Assembly: GCA_016808115.1 (NCBI GenBank) | Contig: JAEQBH010001391.1 | Coordinates: forward strand, 310,001-374,000 | From: Tetrastigma voinierianum | Taxonomy: Eukaryota > Streptophyta > Magnoliopsida > Vitales > Vitaceae | Reading direction: 5' to 3' | Length of the DNA stretch: 64,000 nt | Part shown: one piece after another, positions 43,956 through 55,436 of the stretch | How positions within the stretch are numbered: position 1 is the stretch's first letter | Layout: every line of letters starts with the position of its first letter | The notes under the pieces: generated by a model | Told to the model about the DNA's origin: nothing | The model's database searches: none | The model's input: only the letters and a program-made list of their open reading frames with translations | Translations under genes and position numbers: made by a program

Positions 43956-44900
43956 GTTGCCTTGTTCACCTTTTGGCACACATCACTGCTTATTATCATG
44001 TCGGCACCTCTCTTGAATAATATTAGGTCATCCCAAATATAATATCTGTATCGATTAAAGTTTCCTCTTACATTGATAGCTGAGTTAAAAGGCATTACTC
44101 CTGGCTTGGATAATTCACAATGTCGGCATACCATGGAAGTTGGAGGAAACCTTAAGCAAATTACTCATCTGAAATTCTGCATTGCTTGCACCTTTTCTTC
44201 TTCATCACTTTGCTGCTTTCTACTCTTGACAAATGGTCGAAGCTATCACATTGTCACATCCCTTTTTATCCTTTATTTCCAAATCCCGAGCTCTTACTTG
44301 TGACACCAGTCTTATCAATCTTGCCAGCTTCCTTTTCGACATGGTATTTGATTCTTCCCGAATGATACGTGTGAATTACCATGGGATCCCAGAAATGTAT
44401 TACCTAAATTTTTCACAAGCAAATACTATGGCTATCTCCTTTTCGGTTGTTGAGTAGTTCTCTTTGTGCTTCATTGAAGGTCTTACTAGCATAGTATTAT
44501 ATGGCTGAATACTTTCTCTTTTCTTTGCCCAAACCACGGCTCCATATACAAAATCAAACTTTGGCATCACACATTATTTCAAATCCACGATTCCGATGCA
44601 GTTGCTGCCATTATAGGTGCTGTACGATCGATCTTGAGATTTCGTAAAGCATCGCTGCGGGAGTGTAAGTGGAACCTTGTATCCGCTTTTCAGTGTCATA
44701 ATTAGTGCATCTATTTTGAAAAGTCTTTGGTGAATCTGTAAAATCCGGCATACCCAAAAACTTCTTACTCCTTTTTACTGTAATTAGAGTGGTGAAGTCT
44801 TGATAATGGATACTTTGGGCTGGTCAACTTCTAGTCATTAAACGAAATTTTATACTTGAGAACAATCCCATACATTTACCATAAAGTGGCATTTTTCCCA
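43956..44900 (-). pseudogene. RNase H region of B, decayed
   Basis: Between reverse transcriptase and integrase. In shifted minus frames around 44330-44540 one can read a VFACEKFR piece with an upstream TTEKE motif and AVVWA near 44530, as in Ty3/gypsy RNase H. The rest is too frameshifted to trace. A minus frame at 43949-44134 (VCRHCELSKPGVMPFNSAI) probably belongs to the linker before integrase. Confidence 0.65.
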
Positions 44901-45640
44901 ATTGATTACTAGTTGTTTGTCTTGGCATCTTTGAGTAATGTTTCCAGTTGTTTAAACATTGATCAAAATTTGAATCCATACACGATAAAATCATCCATGA
45001 AAATTTCCATCACTTCTTCAACCAAATATGAGAATATAGACATCATGCACCTCTGGAATGTAGCTGGAGCATTACATAACCTAAAAGGCATCCTTCTGAA
45101 GGCAAAGGTACCATAAGGGCATGTGAAAGTGGTCTTCTCTTGATCCTCTAGTGCAATAGCAATCTGATTGTATCCTGAGTACCCATCCAGAAAACAAAAG
45201 TGAGGGTGTCTTGCTAACCTATCCAACATCTGATCAATGAAAGGCAAAGGAAAGTGATCTTTTAAGTTTCTTTGTGTTAACTTCCACATAATCAATACAT
45301 ACCCTCCATCCATCAGCATTCTTGTTGGAATCAATTCATTTTTTCATTTACGATCCACGATAAACCCCCACTTTCTTTGGAACCACATGGTAGGCTCACC
45401 CGAGGACTATCTGAGTAGCATAGATAAAACTGACATTCAACAATTTGAGTACCTCCTTTATTTCTTCCTTCGTCTTTGGATTCGGTCTTCTACGATGTTC
45501 TCACGGATGGTTTTGAAGTATCTTCTAGCAGAATCTTATGCATGCAAGTTGTTGGGTGATACCCTTGGCTCCTTGATAGACCGAGCTAGGATTCCTTATG
45601 CTTCCTTAATATTTCGGCAATCTTTGTTCTTGACATCAGC
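44901..45640 (-). pseudogene. Reverse transcriptase of B
   Basis: Copies the element RNA to DNA. The open part 44963-45334 (123 residues) has KDHFPLPFIDQMLDRLA, then Asp50 in FLDGYSGYNQIAI, QEKTTFTCPYGTFAFRRMPF, LCNAPATFQRCM and the catalytic FMDD at residues 112-115. FMDD in place of YVDD is normal for this lineage. Upstream frames to about 45640 contain the N-terminal fingers (EEIKEVLKLLN and WRVCIDY, split by shifts). Confidence 0.92.
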
Positions 45641-46350
45641 GAATTAAGTTGAAATGATCCTTTGGTTTTTTCTTGGTGATTACAAGTAGGCATACTTTAA
45701 ATGACGGGGCAACTCTTTCAAAACTAGCCCATACTGTATTGGTCTCTTGATGAATTTCCTCTTTTCACTATTTTTCCACATTATCTTTTGCATTTTTGCT
45801 TCCAAGCTCAACACAGTTTCTATAGAATGAAAACTGTTGTATGGAAATTCAGAATAGACATCTTCGGTATCTTTTGAGATTCATCTCTTTTCATTGATAA
45901 AAGCAGGTGTTACAATCATTGATAACATCGGTGTTGGAAGTAGAATAATCGGCCACATTGCAACCTTCCTTGTCCCTATCTATATTTTCATACTTTTGAT
46001 CAAGTTAATCTGTGACTTCTTCTCCAACCCTCAAGATAAGAACTCCTTTACGCATGTCGTCAGGCCTGACTCCGTTAGCTAGGAATGGTCTTCACAATAG
46101 TAGGGGTACTTAGTGAATCTTCTTCCATGTCCAGAATGATGAAGTCTCTTTTGGGAATACCACAGCTTGTAGTGACCCTTACATCTTCAGCTCTTCAGGT
46201 TCACCATCGATGCATGCGCCATTTGAAGAGTAACGGTTGAGATAAGCTCCCCGAGCTTAATTTCTTGCTTGAAAGAGGCATCGAGATTGATACTAGCTCT
46301 GAGTCACGAGAGGCTTCACGGAATTCAGGTCTCATGATACAAGGAATTGT
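45641..46350 (-). pseudogene. Protease of B, frameshifted
   Basis: Read across shifts on the minus strand: ASINLDASF near 46290, in place of the usual DLGASINL-type active site; IKLGELISTVTLQMA; then near 46130-46040 LDMEEDSLSTPTIV, RPFLAN-like and MRKGVLILRVGEEV. This is the aspartic-protease order of Athila-like elements. The catalytic Asp is not readable. Confidence 0.7.
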
Positions 46351-48155
46351 GAAACTTCACAGGTCCTTAAATCTTTGTGGTAGTTCCTTCACGATTCTTT
46401 GTTGCATTGGCGGTGAATTACTATTCCTTCTTCTACTATTTTCTTTCTTGCTCGGTATGTCCTTAATTTTTAAAAGTGGCATTTGAGTCACCACTTGATA
46501 AAGGCATGCGATCTCGGCTGGAAAGTTTCAGATCACTGGCTCCTCCATCTTGATTTACCTGCGATCTTTGTGATGGGCGCAGGCTGATCAGCGAGGTGTT
46601 CTTCTTTTCTACCCCTTCTTTGTCATTCTCCGGTGTCTCTTCCTCTGCAGTGCACTGCTGTTCTTTGTCATTTTTGCCTCTTCTAACTCCTTCCCACTCC
46701 TAGGCACCTGACCATGCGATCTTGCAGGTTCTTCGCCTTGTGTCACTTGGGAAGGCATCTTTCCTGGCTGCGGGGGGTTAGGGCAGCTGCCCTACTTGTG
46801 TCTCCAGGTTCTTCAGGGATGCATTGGTAGTGTTATGAAAAATCTGAGAATTGGTAGCATTGCTTTGAATTCAAATTTTTGTGCTGGAGGGGTTCTTGAC
46901 TTTGTGTCCCCATAAAGCTGCAGCATCTGTTCCTCGAGATGGGGCCTCCTCGACCACAGTATTCATTCTGTGCTCATTTCCATCTTTGCTCTTTGCTCTT
47001 TGGAACCTTAGTATTCTTGATACCCTTGTTGAGGGGTTGTCACTTGTAGACCTTGAGGCCCCTCCACCATGCGAGAAGTTCTCATGGTTTCTGAGTCTTT
47101 GGGTGATAATGTGCTGGAAGGTTTAGGATTAGGTTTGAAATAGTAGCTCTTGGCTCACCCAAATAATTGCCTCTGTATCATAAGAGTTCTTGAGTTATCC
47201 TCTCAGCACTTCCCTTCATTAACTCCCTTTCAATTGCTCCTATTTCATGAGCAGTGTGTGTCTTTCTTTCTTGCTTGTCCAACCTGTGCATAATGGCATC
47301 CAACTTGGCCTCCATAGCTGTCATCTTGCTCAGCTCCATGATTCCCTTTCCTCTGCTGTTTCCTCTTGAAAGCTCAGAAGGGGTTTTCATGTTACATTTG
47401 GCCAGATCTTCAATCAGCTCTTTTGCCTCTTCAGCACTCTTTCTTTTAAATGCTCCACAGCATGAAGCATCGATGATCCCCTTTGATATATCATTCATGG
47501 CATGATATACAATGTCCATCTGAGTCTTCAGATCTATCCCATGCATTGGACATCTTCTCAGCAACCGTTTGAATCTTTCCCAAGCTACATCTGAGGCTTT
47601 AAGTCCCCATTTGGAACCATGATGATTTCCCTCCTTCTTTACGTGGTTAGAAATTTGGGAAAGAATCTGCCCTATTAGGCCTCAACTAACTCCTCCCAAG
47701 TATCAAACGGAACTTCATATGGTAATGATTCCTTACATGTAGCTGTTTGTATCTCTTAGGGAGAATGGGAATAGATGCGGTTTTATGACGGTCTCACCCA
47801 TTCGACAACGATTATTAGTATCACGGGATCTTCCCGGTGCTCGTTTGGATCTTCGGTGGGATGACCAGTGGCGAAGTGCTGCTGGACCATTGTAATCGAT
47901 CTTTGGCTTCAATTCAAAATTATTAGCATCAATTGCAGAACATCGTCAGTGAGTATTCTTCTGTATAATTGGTCCTCGAAATCCTCCGTTGTCGGTGTTT
48001 GGAGGCCTTCTAGCTTCCTCTACATGTATTTCAACCTGATCTTGCCTTTCTTCCATGGTTGAGTTTTCTGCCTTCTTGGTCTTTCTCAAGCTTCTGAGCG
48101 TCCTCTCTATTTCTGTGTCAGCTGGAATCAGATCAGTGTTCTGTTTCCTATGCAT
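46351..48155 (-). pseudogene. gag: gag of B, frameshifted
   Basis: Start chosen at 48155 (MHRKQNTDLIPADTEIERTL), because the 11 residues before it lack features. Next, in broken frames, comes the capsid core; 47178-47564 is the clearest piece: RRCPMHGIDLKTQMDIVYHA, DISKGIIDASCCGAFKRKSA, AEEAKELIEDLAKCNMKTPS, ELSKMTAMEAKLDAIMHRLD. The leading AWERFKRLL is in the same frame just upstream. The C-terminal linker (PNPPQPGKMPSQ, KELEEA) is near 46640-46790. No zinc knuckle is visible. Confidence 0.87.
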
Positions 48156-48384
48156 CAAAGTTTTTCTGAAAGCAAAACACACTCCCATTAATAGGATTAG
48201 TCAAATCAACAAAAATATGCAATGTGTTTCGTTAAAGGTTAGTGGCCAAACTGAACCACTACTTGAAAATCTTTTTTTTTGTTCTTTTTTTTTTCTTTAA
48301 ATGTCCAAATTAGTACATCCTTCTTTCATCTGAATATTGATTAATTGAGTCTTTCCAATCCCCAAACAATAGCATAGTAAAACT
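48156..48384 (-). other. Leader and likely PBS position of B
   Basis: Contains T-runs at 48270-48298. If the LTR ends at 48385, the PBS should be at about 48360-48380, where only a weak tRNA-Asp-like sequence (GTTTGGGGATTGG on the minus strand) is seen. The good match lies inside the duplicated LTR end. Confidence 0.5.
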
Positions 48385-48550
48385 TGTTGACGGACAGAAG
48401 AACATCTACAATTCTGACCGTTATTGCAAGGACTATTGTCTAGTTCCCGGCAACGGCGCCATAAAACTTGTTGGTTGACCAAAACGTGCATACAAAATTT
48501 ACAACACTGCTGCCCAAGGACTATTAGCTAATCCCCAGCAACCCTGTCAT
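48385..48550 (-). repeat. Duplicated terminal units with tRNA-Asp PBS, B 5' LTR
   Basis: Units start at TTGTTGACGGAC, TTGTTGGTTGACC and TTGTTGAATTAT. TTCCCGGCAACGGCGCCAT at 48445-48463 is an almost exact tRNA-Asp PBS; 48523-48541 (TCCCCAGCAACCCTGTCAT) is a weaker one. Confidence 0.7.
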
Positions 48551-49955
48551 AAACTTGTTGAATTATAATATGTAAACCAAAAATCTCCTAGAGCAAGTCA
48601 TTTTCAAAGTTTGGTTTTGGTGCAGATTTTACGCAAAGTGCAATTAGGCAAAGTAATAAGATGGACATAAGTCCAGATCTTGATCACAGAGATCTCGAAT
48701 TTAAATCAACTATACGAATACTCGATTTCCATACTATTTGGACCACTAAATGATAGTAGAGTCGAAGCATTAAGATCTTGGTAAATTAAATGAACATAAA
48801 GACTAGCGAAATGAACATTAAGCTTGAATGTAAAGAATAAAGAATACGTAAAAGTTAAGAAAATGAATAGAAATGGAATAATATCGTTTAGAAGAACTCA
48901 TTGAAATCTTTTTAAACTAGAAAAATAATTCTAGCTGTCAACGTGTAAAACTTTCTTGTGAATTTCGGTTTTGAATGTCGAGGCGTTAATAGTTCAATTT
49001 GGATCTCTCACGCTTCACATTTCATTATCGGTACTAGACTGATGACTCTCTCGAATGCGGGATTAGATAATACTTTTTTAACGGGGACTTCATAGTGCGG
49101 GTATTTTTCTTTGCAATACTTCATACCATTTAAAATTTATGGCCCTTGGCTCCCGAGTTATCGGTCAAGCGGGGACAACTCAACTTCCGGGTTCTTTCGT
49201 CCTCAAATTAGAATAGATCACCCTCATGATTAGATCGTCTCAATATCACGGGATTGGCCTCATTATCAGTTGGGGTGAACTCTTTGTTTGTTTAAATGGA
49301 TAACTCGTTCAACTCGATCTTGATTTCAAGCGAGAAGAGGATGTATCCAAGTAAATTCACAAAGCACAATGGATCACTAATAGCAGGTTCTTATACCTTT
49401 ACAGAGATGTTCATAGCTCCCAGGAATGTAATCTACATTATCACTCCAGAAAGAACCTCCTTGAAATGGAGCTTGATGAACACTTCTTAAACGGGTATAA
49501 GAGCGATATTGGATCAAGCAGGTAAACCCATAGCGAAAGTAAATTCATCATTGAAATTTGCAATTTCTTTTGAAATACCAATAGGAAAGATAAATTCTAA
49601 CAATAGCATTCACAAAATGGAAGCTAGGTTCCTCAATTACTGAATTACACACTGCAGTATTCCTTTGATCATGAAATCTTTGCATTTAGCTTGGATAAAC
49701 CGAATTCCAGTGTGAAATTCCACTTTGACTGATAATTTGAAAGAATTGAACTCACGAATTCGACTTCTTCGCAAAGCGATTACATCCCATTCCCGAGAAA
49801 ATAAAGTAAAATAGAGCGATAAATCTAATTAATTATCGACGGAAAGAAAATAAAAAGAAAAGAAAAGAAAATAAAAGAAAAAGAAAAAAATGAGCCTTGG
49901 CGAGTCAGTTCTCTAAATCTGTGGCATGGCTTCTTTAATAATTTGGATATTAGCA

Positions 49956-49963
49956 TATTTATA
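49956..49963 (-). promoter_or_regulatory. LTR TATA box of B (5' LTR)
   Basis: Minus-strand TATAAATA about 80 bp downstream of the palindrome array. This is the LTR that would drive the element. Confidence 0.62.
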
Positions 49964-50039
49964 GGGTTCCTGAGTTGGGCTAAATCGATGTAACTGCTTT
50001 GTGGGTTTTGGAATTATCTAGGCCCAAGTCAGCACATTC

Positions 50040-50825
50040 AGAAATCGCGACCTCAGTTTCCTTGTCGTGACCTCATCGATGTCGCGACTTCAATCTCACG
50101 TCGCGACATCAACTTACTCTATGTAACCTTGATTTGGTCATTCATGATGTCGCGACATCAACATCTTGTCGCGACATCTTCTCACGTCTTTGCAGGTTTC
50201 ATTTGCTCTTTCACAAACGTCGTGGCGTGATATCTTCTTCGCGACCTCGGCTCGGTTCTGCGGATCTTTCAAGCGATGACGGATGTCGCGACATCAATCT
50301 TTTAATCGACATCATCTTAGAGGATTGTAAGCTAGTAGTATTTCCATGTTGTCACGACATCAATATCTTGTCGCGACATCTCTGTAATGCTCTGCGGAGT
50401 TTAGTGCGGTAGATTCCTATCATCACACGTATCGATATCTTATCGAGACCTTACTTTGTAAAAACTTCAACATTGAAAGTGGCGGGTCTTATGTCGCGAC
50501 TTCGATCTCATGTCGCGACATCAGCTTCTGGCTTGCAGTCTTCTCTTGATGGCTTTTGATGTCGTGACTTCACCCTCTTGTCGTGACAGCAGTTCATTTC
50601 CCTTCAGCTTTCATTTGATGGTTCCTGATGTCGCGACATCAGTATCTTGTCGCGACCTCGGCTTGCATTTTACTTCCTTGAGCGGTATCTCGATGTAGAC
50701 GTCAACCTCGAGGGTTTCGAGGCCGATTTGATCTCCTCTTGATGTCACGACTTAGGTATGAGTCACTAACAATACCACCGGTTGTTCTTGGTGTCGCGAC
50801 ATCAGTCTTACATCGCGACATCATT
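50040..50825. repeat. GTCGCGAC palindrome array, B 5' LTR
   Basis: Same arrangement as 37255-38035: pairs of ATGTCGCGACATC and TTGTCGCGACATC. Some sites intact in one LTR are lost in the other (for example 50216-50246 versus 37430-37460). Confidence 0.9.
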
Positions 50826-51153
50826 CGCTATTCTTTGCTCCTTCTTGTTTGCTAGTGTGATCCTTTGTTAGGGCTGTAATTCCCTTTACTTTCCCCGATG
50901 TCCATGACTTGAATTGTCTTGTGCGGACTAGAAAGCTGCGTCAATGACTCAGCCAGTTCTTCTCATTTTTGCTGCATGATTAATTTGCACTTCTCCCACT
51001 TATTTACGCATTTTCTCTTGCTTTTTACTTCCTTCTTCCATTATACATATGTAGCACAAATTGTTGAGTTTCTTCATAATTACGTATGTGAGGTATTTCA
51101 ATTTTAAAATCCATGAGAAAAAATGGACTAAAGAGATGACTTTTAGCTCATCA

Positions 51154-53010
51154 CCATAATGTTAGTGAAATTATGGGAGATCACGGATCCTTGTTGGCTG
51201 AGTTCTTACTTTGAATGATGCTTCCTTAACTTGCTGGGATTAAAAATACCTTTTTCGATACCCAGCCTTCTTGATTGTACCTGGCATATTGAGAAACTTT
51301 GCATAGGCAGGGACTTGCTTTATGATGTCCAAAAGAGGTATGTTGACCTTCACCTGCCTTAGGACTTCTAGAATGCTTGCTTGTTGGGATGCCTTTTTCT
51401 TACTTCTCAATGCTTGGGGAAATGGAGGTGGCATGCAGTGCTTCATTGAGCCCTCCTTCAGGAAAATGTGTTATGGCTCCAATTCTTCTCCTTTTCTGGT
51501 TACCTCAACAGGCTTGGGCATGGGCTGATCAACCTCTTTTCCATTCCTCAAGGTGATTATAGCCTTCACCTCATCCATTCCTGAATTGCTGGATGAACCT
51601 ACCTCATGGACTCCTTTTGGATTTGGCAATGTTTGGGAAGGAAACCTTCCTTTCTCCTGTCACCCTCCCGGCAATTTCATTGATCTTTGTGATTAAGATC
51701 TGTGAGGTTGTCTATTTTTGATTAAGATTGCTCTCAAGCCCCATCTATCCTCTTGTTCGGTGTGCTTTCTACGGTGTCAATCCTTTATTACTTGATTTAA
51801 TACATTGATCCCTTTGTTCCTCCACAAAATTGCCTACCACCTTGCTCAGAGTCAGTATGGCTTCTCTGAGGAGATGAGGATGGTGGTGGTTATCGAATGA
51901 GTGAGGAACAAGCGCAGTTTGGCACAGTGGTACATAGGCAAGGGGATTAGTTTCCGAGAGAGAGGATTGGGTGATTCATGGTGGAATTTTAGGTATTATA
52001 TGGAGCATTAGGTTGTGGTGAAACTATTTTGACCTACAACTTGTTGCATGTCGACATCAAATCCTTCCTTGAAGGGCCATAGGATCTTGTTCTTACAGTG
52101 GACGGAGTGGATTGGAAATTAGTGCATGGATTGGCACGTGCGGGATTTTGATCCACCATGTTTGCCTTCTAGGCTCTCTCTCCACCTTCTGGTAGGTTGA
52201 TATTTTTGGTTTTTCATTTCCATGTCTCACGAAAGTGTGTAATTCACTCCCTAGGGTTGGTGATGGCCTCATTTTCTCCATTTCTCTTTCGGGTTGTCAT
52301 CCAACCCTTGGGTTAAACCATAATTCGAAATCCATGGCTGTCGGAGGCTTGCTCGAAAGTCCTCCACACATGGTTTCTAGCAGGTTGTTTCATAATTTGG
52401 AGACATACCATTATGAAATGATTCACTAGCATCCATGTATCAAAACCATGGTGTGGACATGCATTGATGGTTTTTGTAGATCATCGACACTTGGTAGAAC
52501 TTCTCATTATCGTAGTGAATAAGTGTAGATGCACCTCTTGGTGTTAGTCTTAGTGGCTATTTGAAGGAATTTCTGCTAAAATTCAACGAAGAATCGAGCC
52601 AATTCCTAATCGTCCTTGAACAAGTGGGTCGCCAAGTTTTGGCCTTGTCTTTGATGTCGGTCAAAATGCTTTCGGCTTGAGCAAATCTATGTCGGTTATA
52701 CCCTCCTTAAAAGTAGTACATACCTCCTCAAAATCCCGTATGTGTGAGTATGGATTTTCATTCTCCATACCATGAAAAGTGGGAAGTAGGGGCACTAGGT
52801 AAGGTCTCACTACCACATCCTCAGCAGGAGGTATGATGCAGGAGGGGGCACTAACTCTTGGAGGGTGTATGTGGTCCCTCATCGACCTGTATGCTGTTGG
52901 ATTCACTAGGGTACTGGGCGGCTTCTGCTATTCACGGGAGGATCCAATTTGTGGTCACTTTGCCCGATTTCACGGCCTTGTTCAGTGTGGTGCCTCCTCT
53001 TTGCAGTCCT
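51154..53010 (-). pseudogene. gag: gag and N-terminal protease of A2, frameshifted
   Basis: N-terminal fragment 52661-52906: RVSAPSCIIPPAEDVVVRP and PTFHGMENENPYSHIRDFEE, the matrix/capsid start in this gag type. Capsid pieces follow in broken frames to 52093. 51240-51446 reads PPPFPQALRSKKKASQQASI, LEVLRQVKVNIPLLDIIKQV, PAYAKFLNM, the stretch just before the protease active site. B interrupts right after this. Nucleocapsid cysteines are not readable. Confidence 0.85.
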
Positions 53011-53260
53011 TGATCCTGTCCCAAATCTTTATAAACACCTATTACACAAAAATTTATTAAACAAAACAAAGAACAGAAAACTTGCAAACGGGGTTAGTGT
53101 TAAATGCAAATCAAGCTATTGTAAGAAATAAAAGCAGTGCGATAGCGTCTAGTGGTGAAAACTTGCGATTCTGACCAGTGAAACTCAAAAGGATGAGAAA
53201 GGTCACCTACATATGTGAGGATTACAGTACACCAACTAATCATATGTAGTTTGGCACCAT
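53011..53260 (-). other. Leader of A2
   Basis: Untranslated stretch between PBS and gag, homologous to 59461-59734 in E. No ORF. Confidence 0.6.
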
Positions 53261-53277
53261 CCCCGGCAACGACGCCA
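53261..53277 (-). other. PBS of A2 (tRNA-Asp type)
   Basis: Minus-strand TGGCGTCGTTGCCGGGG matches the tRNA-Asp 3' complement with one mismatch, two bases from the LTR end. Confidence 0.87.
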
Positions 53278-54115
53278 TTTCATTCGTGCCACGGTAGGGT
53301 GATGCGGAATCAACAAAATTTATATTCCTAAGTTCCTCCTACTGGTAATTATTCTGCCCGGCATAAGCGATCTAAGTCGAACACGGGGATGGTTTTCATC
53401 CTATGAATGATTTGCATCGGTGTTTGAAAATGGTGAGGCTTTGTTTTGGATGCGGATTTGGTGAACAGGTGGGAGTTGTTTGGTTGCGACTAAGCCTTAA
53501 TGAAATTTGAAAATGAAGAGTGTGAAATGGTAACCTTGAAGGCTTGGGTCACTAGCTTGATAACATGGGCTAACAAGTGTCCTCGGGTCATATCCTCGCA
53601 TTATGGCAAGTAACATATAGTCAAAACCATAACCGGATCTTTGTTTAACTATAAAACCTAACCTTAAAACCACACCTATTTGAGTCAACATAGGTATTAT
53701 GCATTTACAGTCCCATTCAGTTTAAAACCCTAGCATTAAACCTCCTCACAGTGGCTCGTAAATGACATCTAGGGGTGTGATTGCATCTAGCATTAAGCGC
53801 CATTGAACCCTAAAGCATGACAAGTATTGACGAGGAGGGACATTAAAAATGGCATTAAACCACCAATTTGGAAAGGCTAGGAACCATAGAATTCCATACC
53901 ATAACCAGTCAAGAGGACAGCTGCATTAGCCCCTAAGTAAGCTAGCACCCCTCCTCTTCAAGGCTGAGGCTTAGCCAAGCATCCCTTGAGTTGTCATCCT
54001 CGAGAAGTGTTTAGCGTAGAAGAAAATGAAGGAGAAGGAAGCAGCCGAACACTAAAATGAAAATTTGGGAAAATTTACATAAATGAAAAGTTGCCAGTTA
54101 CAAAACCATGGGGGG

Positions 54116-54124
54116 TTTATATAG
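54116..54124 (-). promoter_or_regulatory. LTR TATA box (A2 5' LTR)
   Basis: Minus-strand CTATATAAA in a block conserved in all A LTRs, about 115 bp downstream of the array. Confidence 0.65.
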
Positions 54125-54237
54125 TCCACCCAAAATTAATGAAAATACGAGATGCCTAAAATGTTGTAGCACAAGACAGTGGTAATATACCAAAGCGTGA
54201 TCGTTTGGGATCAAATACACAAAAATCACGAGGCTGA

Positions 54238-54595
54238 CCATTTTAGCTATGCGAAGAATTTACATGTATGTGAAAATTTAAACTAACCTAAGCGAAATTT
54301 TGCTAGCCTAGCGAATTTAGCTAACTGCGAAATTCTACGAGATAAGCGAAATTGGAAAATTTGGCTATCAACTGATAATTTTTGCTAGCTAGCGGGGAAA
54401 TTTGCGTAGCTAGCGAAATGATAATGAATAAGCGGGGAATTGGTTAATTTAGCTGAGCATAACAAATTTCTCTAATGGCGTTTGTGCAGCCTAGCGAATT
54501 TCCCCGATTTCGCTAGGGTGCGGGGAAATTTTCGCTATGGTTGCGAAATTTTCGCAATCCCAGCGAAATTTCGCAATCATAGCGAAAATTCCTGG
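54238..54595. repeat. TTTCGCTA palindrome array, A2 5' LTR
   Basis: Many GCTAGC/TAGCGAAA units, ending in TTTTCGCTATGGTTGCGAAA and TTTCGCAATCCCAGCGAAA. The central bases vary while the CG-containing arms recur. Confidence 0.85.
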
Positions 54596-54930
54596 ATACT
54601 TATGCTTCTCTTCTTTGCTCACTGCATCCACTGCTCTTTGCTACTGCATCCCATTTTTCTTCAAAATCCTTTATTTTTGATGGTTGAAAACACTGGGATT
54701 CCTCAGCATTCGGCACGCCATCTTGTGTAATCTTAAGGCGGTGGGCGAAGTGCCTTGAAACACCATGCAAAATCACCAGAAGAAACAACCTGCCTCTCGA
54801 AATGGACTCGGTGGAACTAAATTGGACACCTTTGCACATCAATTGGCTTAATTGATATCATTAGTGCGCAAAAAGCACCCAAACCCCATATTGAATAGGA
54901 TTCAAAATAGCACTTTTCGGGCACTAATCA

Positions 54931-55436
54931 ATGCTTTTTCTTCCTTTGGATCTTCTTGATGATTAACTCGAGGCTCGGCTCCTTTTTAATTGCATGTTTC
55001 TTCGAGCGGAGTCATGGGCCTTGGTTGCTGTTCTCTTCCCACTCCTCGAGTGATGATAGCTTTCACTTCATCCATCCTGAATTCTTGGATGAACCTACCT
55101 AAATGGACCCACACTTTTGGATGATAAAGTATTTGGGAGGGACCTTCTCTCTCTACCTAACACCTCCCGGCCAGTTGTTGATTTTTTGTGATTGAATCTT
55201 TGCGGGTTGTCGATTTTACGATTAAGATTTCTCTCAAGCCCATCTATTCTTTTGTTTAGTGTACTTTCTACAGTATCAATTCTTTGTGCCAATTGTACAT
55301 TTATCCCCTTTTGCTCCTCCACAAAATTGCCTACCACCTTGCTCAAATTCAATATAGCTTGTTCAACAGGAGAAGTGGATGATGATGGCTGTGGTTGAGA
55401 TGAGGAACCAAACTGTTGTTTGGCACCAGGGGGCAC
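54931..55436 (-). pseudogene. gag: gag C-terminal half of H
   Basis: Sense fragment 55095-55436 (113 residues): MPPGAKQQFGSSSQPQPSS, SPVEQAILNLSKVVGNFVEE, VESTLNKRIDGLERNLNRKI (coiled coil). The sequence continues on the other side of E at 61322. The last five bases (55432-55436, GGCAC) are the left copy of E's target duplication. Confidence 0.82.

Larger units (their letters stand above)
35591..51153 (-). mobile_element. Athila/Tat-type Ty3/gypsy element B, nested in A2
   Basis: LTRs of 2771 bp (35591-38361) and 2769 bp (48385-51153) flank a 10.0-kb interior with the order gag, protease, reverse transcriptase, RNase H, integrase, then a third ORF and a long 3' region. The polypurine tract beside the left LTR and a PBS at the right LTR fix the minus orientation. 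All frames have shifts. Target is the protease of A2; flanks CCACT and CCATA give an imperfect duplication. B is the youngest layer at this locus (inside A2, inside H). Confidence 0.9.
48385..51153 (-). repeat. 5' LTR of B
   Basis: Sister of 35591-38361. Plus-strand start TGTTGACGGACAG, end AGCTCATCA, followed by A2 sequence (CCATAATGTTAGTG). Contains the same palindrome array (50040-50825), TATA box and GAAAA tract (49840-49890). Small indels from the other LTR are frequent. Confidence 0.87.
29689..54930 (-). mobile_element. LTR retrotransposon A2, split by B
   Basis: 3' LTR 29689-31281 with polypurine tract, 5' LTR 53280-54930 with PBS. Without B (35591-51153) the element is 9.7 kb and the interior 6.4 kb: leader, gag, protease, AT spacer with palindrome and TATA, ORF2, 3' region. 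No reverse transcriptase or integrase. Host H gag sequence on both sides (GGAAATGG.. to the left, CTTTGGATCTTC.. to the right) joins up when A2 is removed. The flanks GGATG and ATGCT give only an imperfect target duplication. Confidence 0.85.
53280..54930 (-). repeat. 5' LTR of A2
   Basis: 1651 bp. Plus-strand edges TCATTCGTGCCACGG (G to C at the second base) and CGGGCACTAATCA. TATA box 54116-54124; palindrome array 54238-54595. Confidence 0.88.
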
